Of a stretch of 41,299 nucleotides of DNA, positions 41,175-41,299 are shown in pieces (the stretch's first letter is position 1; every line of letters starts with the position of its first letter). The translations under genes were made by a program, and so were the position numbers. The notes beneath the pieces are model-generated. The model was not told where the DNA came from. It ran no database searches and saw only the letters and a list, made by a program, of their open reading frames with translations. Origin of the DNA: Roseburia sp. CAG:10041_57 (GTDB taxonomy: Bacteria; Bacillota; Clostridia; Lachnospirales; Lachnospiraceae); the NCBI GenBank assembly GCA_001916965.1, contig MNTL01000067.1, positions 1 to 41,299 of the forward strand. The letters run 5' to 3'.

Positions 41175-41299
41175 ATTAGCCGTTTCAGATCAAAGGAATA
41201 AAGTTTGAAACAAATAAGTAGAAGACAGCCAAGAAATAAAGGGTATAGCAAATAAACCACCTAAGCAGCCGGTTTTAAAAATTGAATATATACACAACA

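Noticed and set aside
41175..41299. Possible start of a next gene from the TTG at 41201
   Set aside because: The frame closes after about 16 codons, no other frame has a start codon, and the window ends too soon to judge.

Overview
The window looks like a chromosomal stretch of an anaerobic Firmicute of the Lachnospiraceae type. The base composition is moderately low GC with AGGAGG-type ribosome binding sites. Sigma-A promoters (TTGACA-N17-TATAAT class) are readable at many places. The gene content (DUF5702 and DUF6382-FHA Tad-locus proteins, GlpA/GlpB-like/DUF1667/GlpK cluster, yybP-ykoY-controlled P-type ATPase) is typical of that family. I cannot name a species from the sequence alone.

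Layout, left to right. Positions 1-1877 are the right-hand end of a mobile element: the C-terminal part of a tyrosine recombinase followed by three tandem small HTH/coiled-coil proteins (DUF6262/TnpC-like) and a terminator. It abuts a 21-codon remnant that reads like the tail of a Flp-type pilin. From there 1927-6655 is the distal half of a Tad (tight adherence) pilus operon: DUF5702 protein, TadE-like protein with a Cys-ribbon tail, prepilin peptidase, second TadE-like protein, DUF6382-FHA protein. 6704-11622 is a glycerol 3-phosphate operon (GlpA-like, GlpB-like, DUF1667, GlpK) behind a strong promoter and a leader terminator. It meets an AraC-type regulator head-on. 12656-14452 is an ABC exporter half-transporter. 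14474-17350 is a promoter, a yybP-ykoY (Mn2+) riboswitch and a P-type cation ATPase. 17385-17775 holds three tRNA genes (Phe, Gly-UCC, Gly-GCC). 17776-18284 carries no gene but is a GC-rich, highly structured stretch with a long hairpin, a branched structure and three 47-bp repeats, leading to murI. 19148-21146 (minus strand) is a YtrA-type GntR regulator with its ABC transporter. 21292-25938 is an oligopeptide ABC operon whose left part is damaged: oppC lacks its N-terminus and oppB is absent.

26126-41174 is one long plus-strand gene train that looks like a single system. It holds a PP2C phosphatase, a transmembrane Ser/Thr kinase with an extracellular helical sensor, and a small membrane protein with threonine motifs. 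It also holds a 2386-residue membrane-anchored Ig-like surface protein, a TadZ/CpaE-like ATPase, a DUF6382-FHA protein, an A24 prepilin-peptidase-like protein and a WG-repeat protein. It starts at a good promoter followed by two back-to-back leader hairpins with T-runs. The kinase/phosphatase pair, the threonine motifs and the phosphothreonine-binding FHA domain suggest phospho-regulated assembly of a surface structure. This is the best candidate for an undescribed system here. I see no supportable gene in the last 125 bases (41175-41299).
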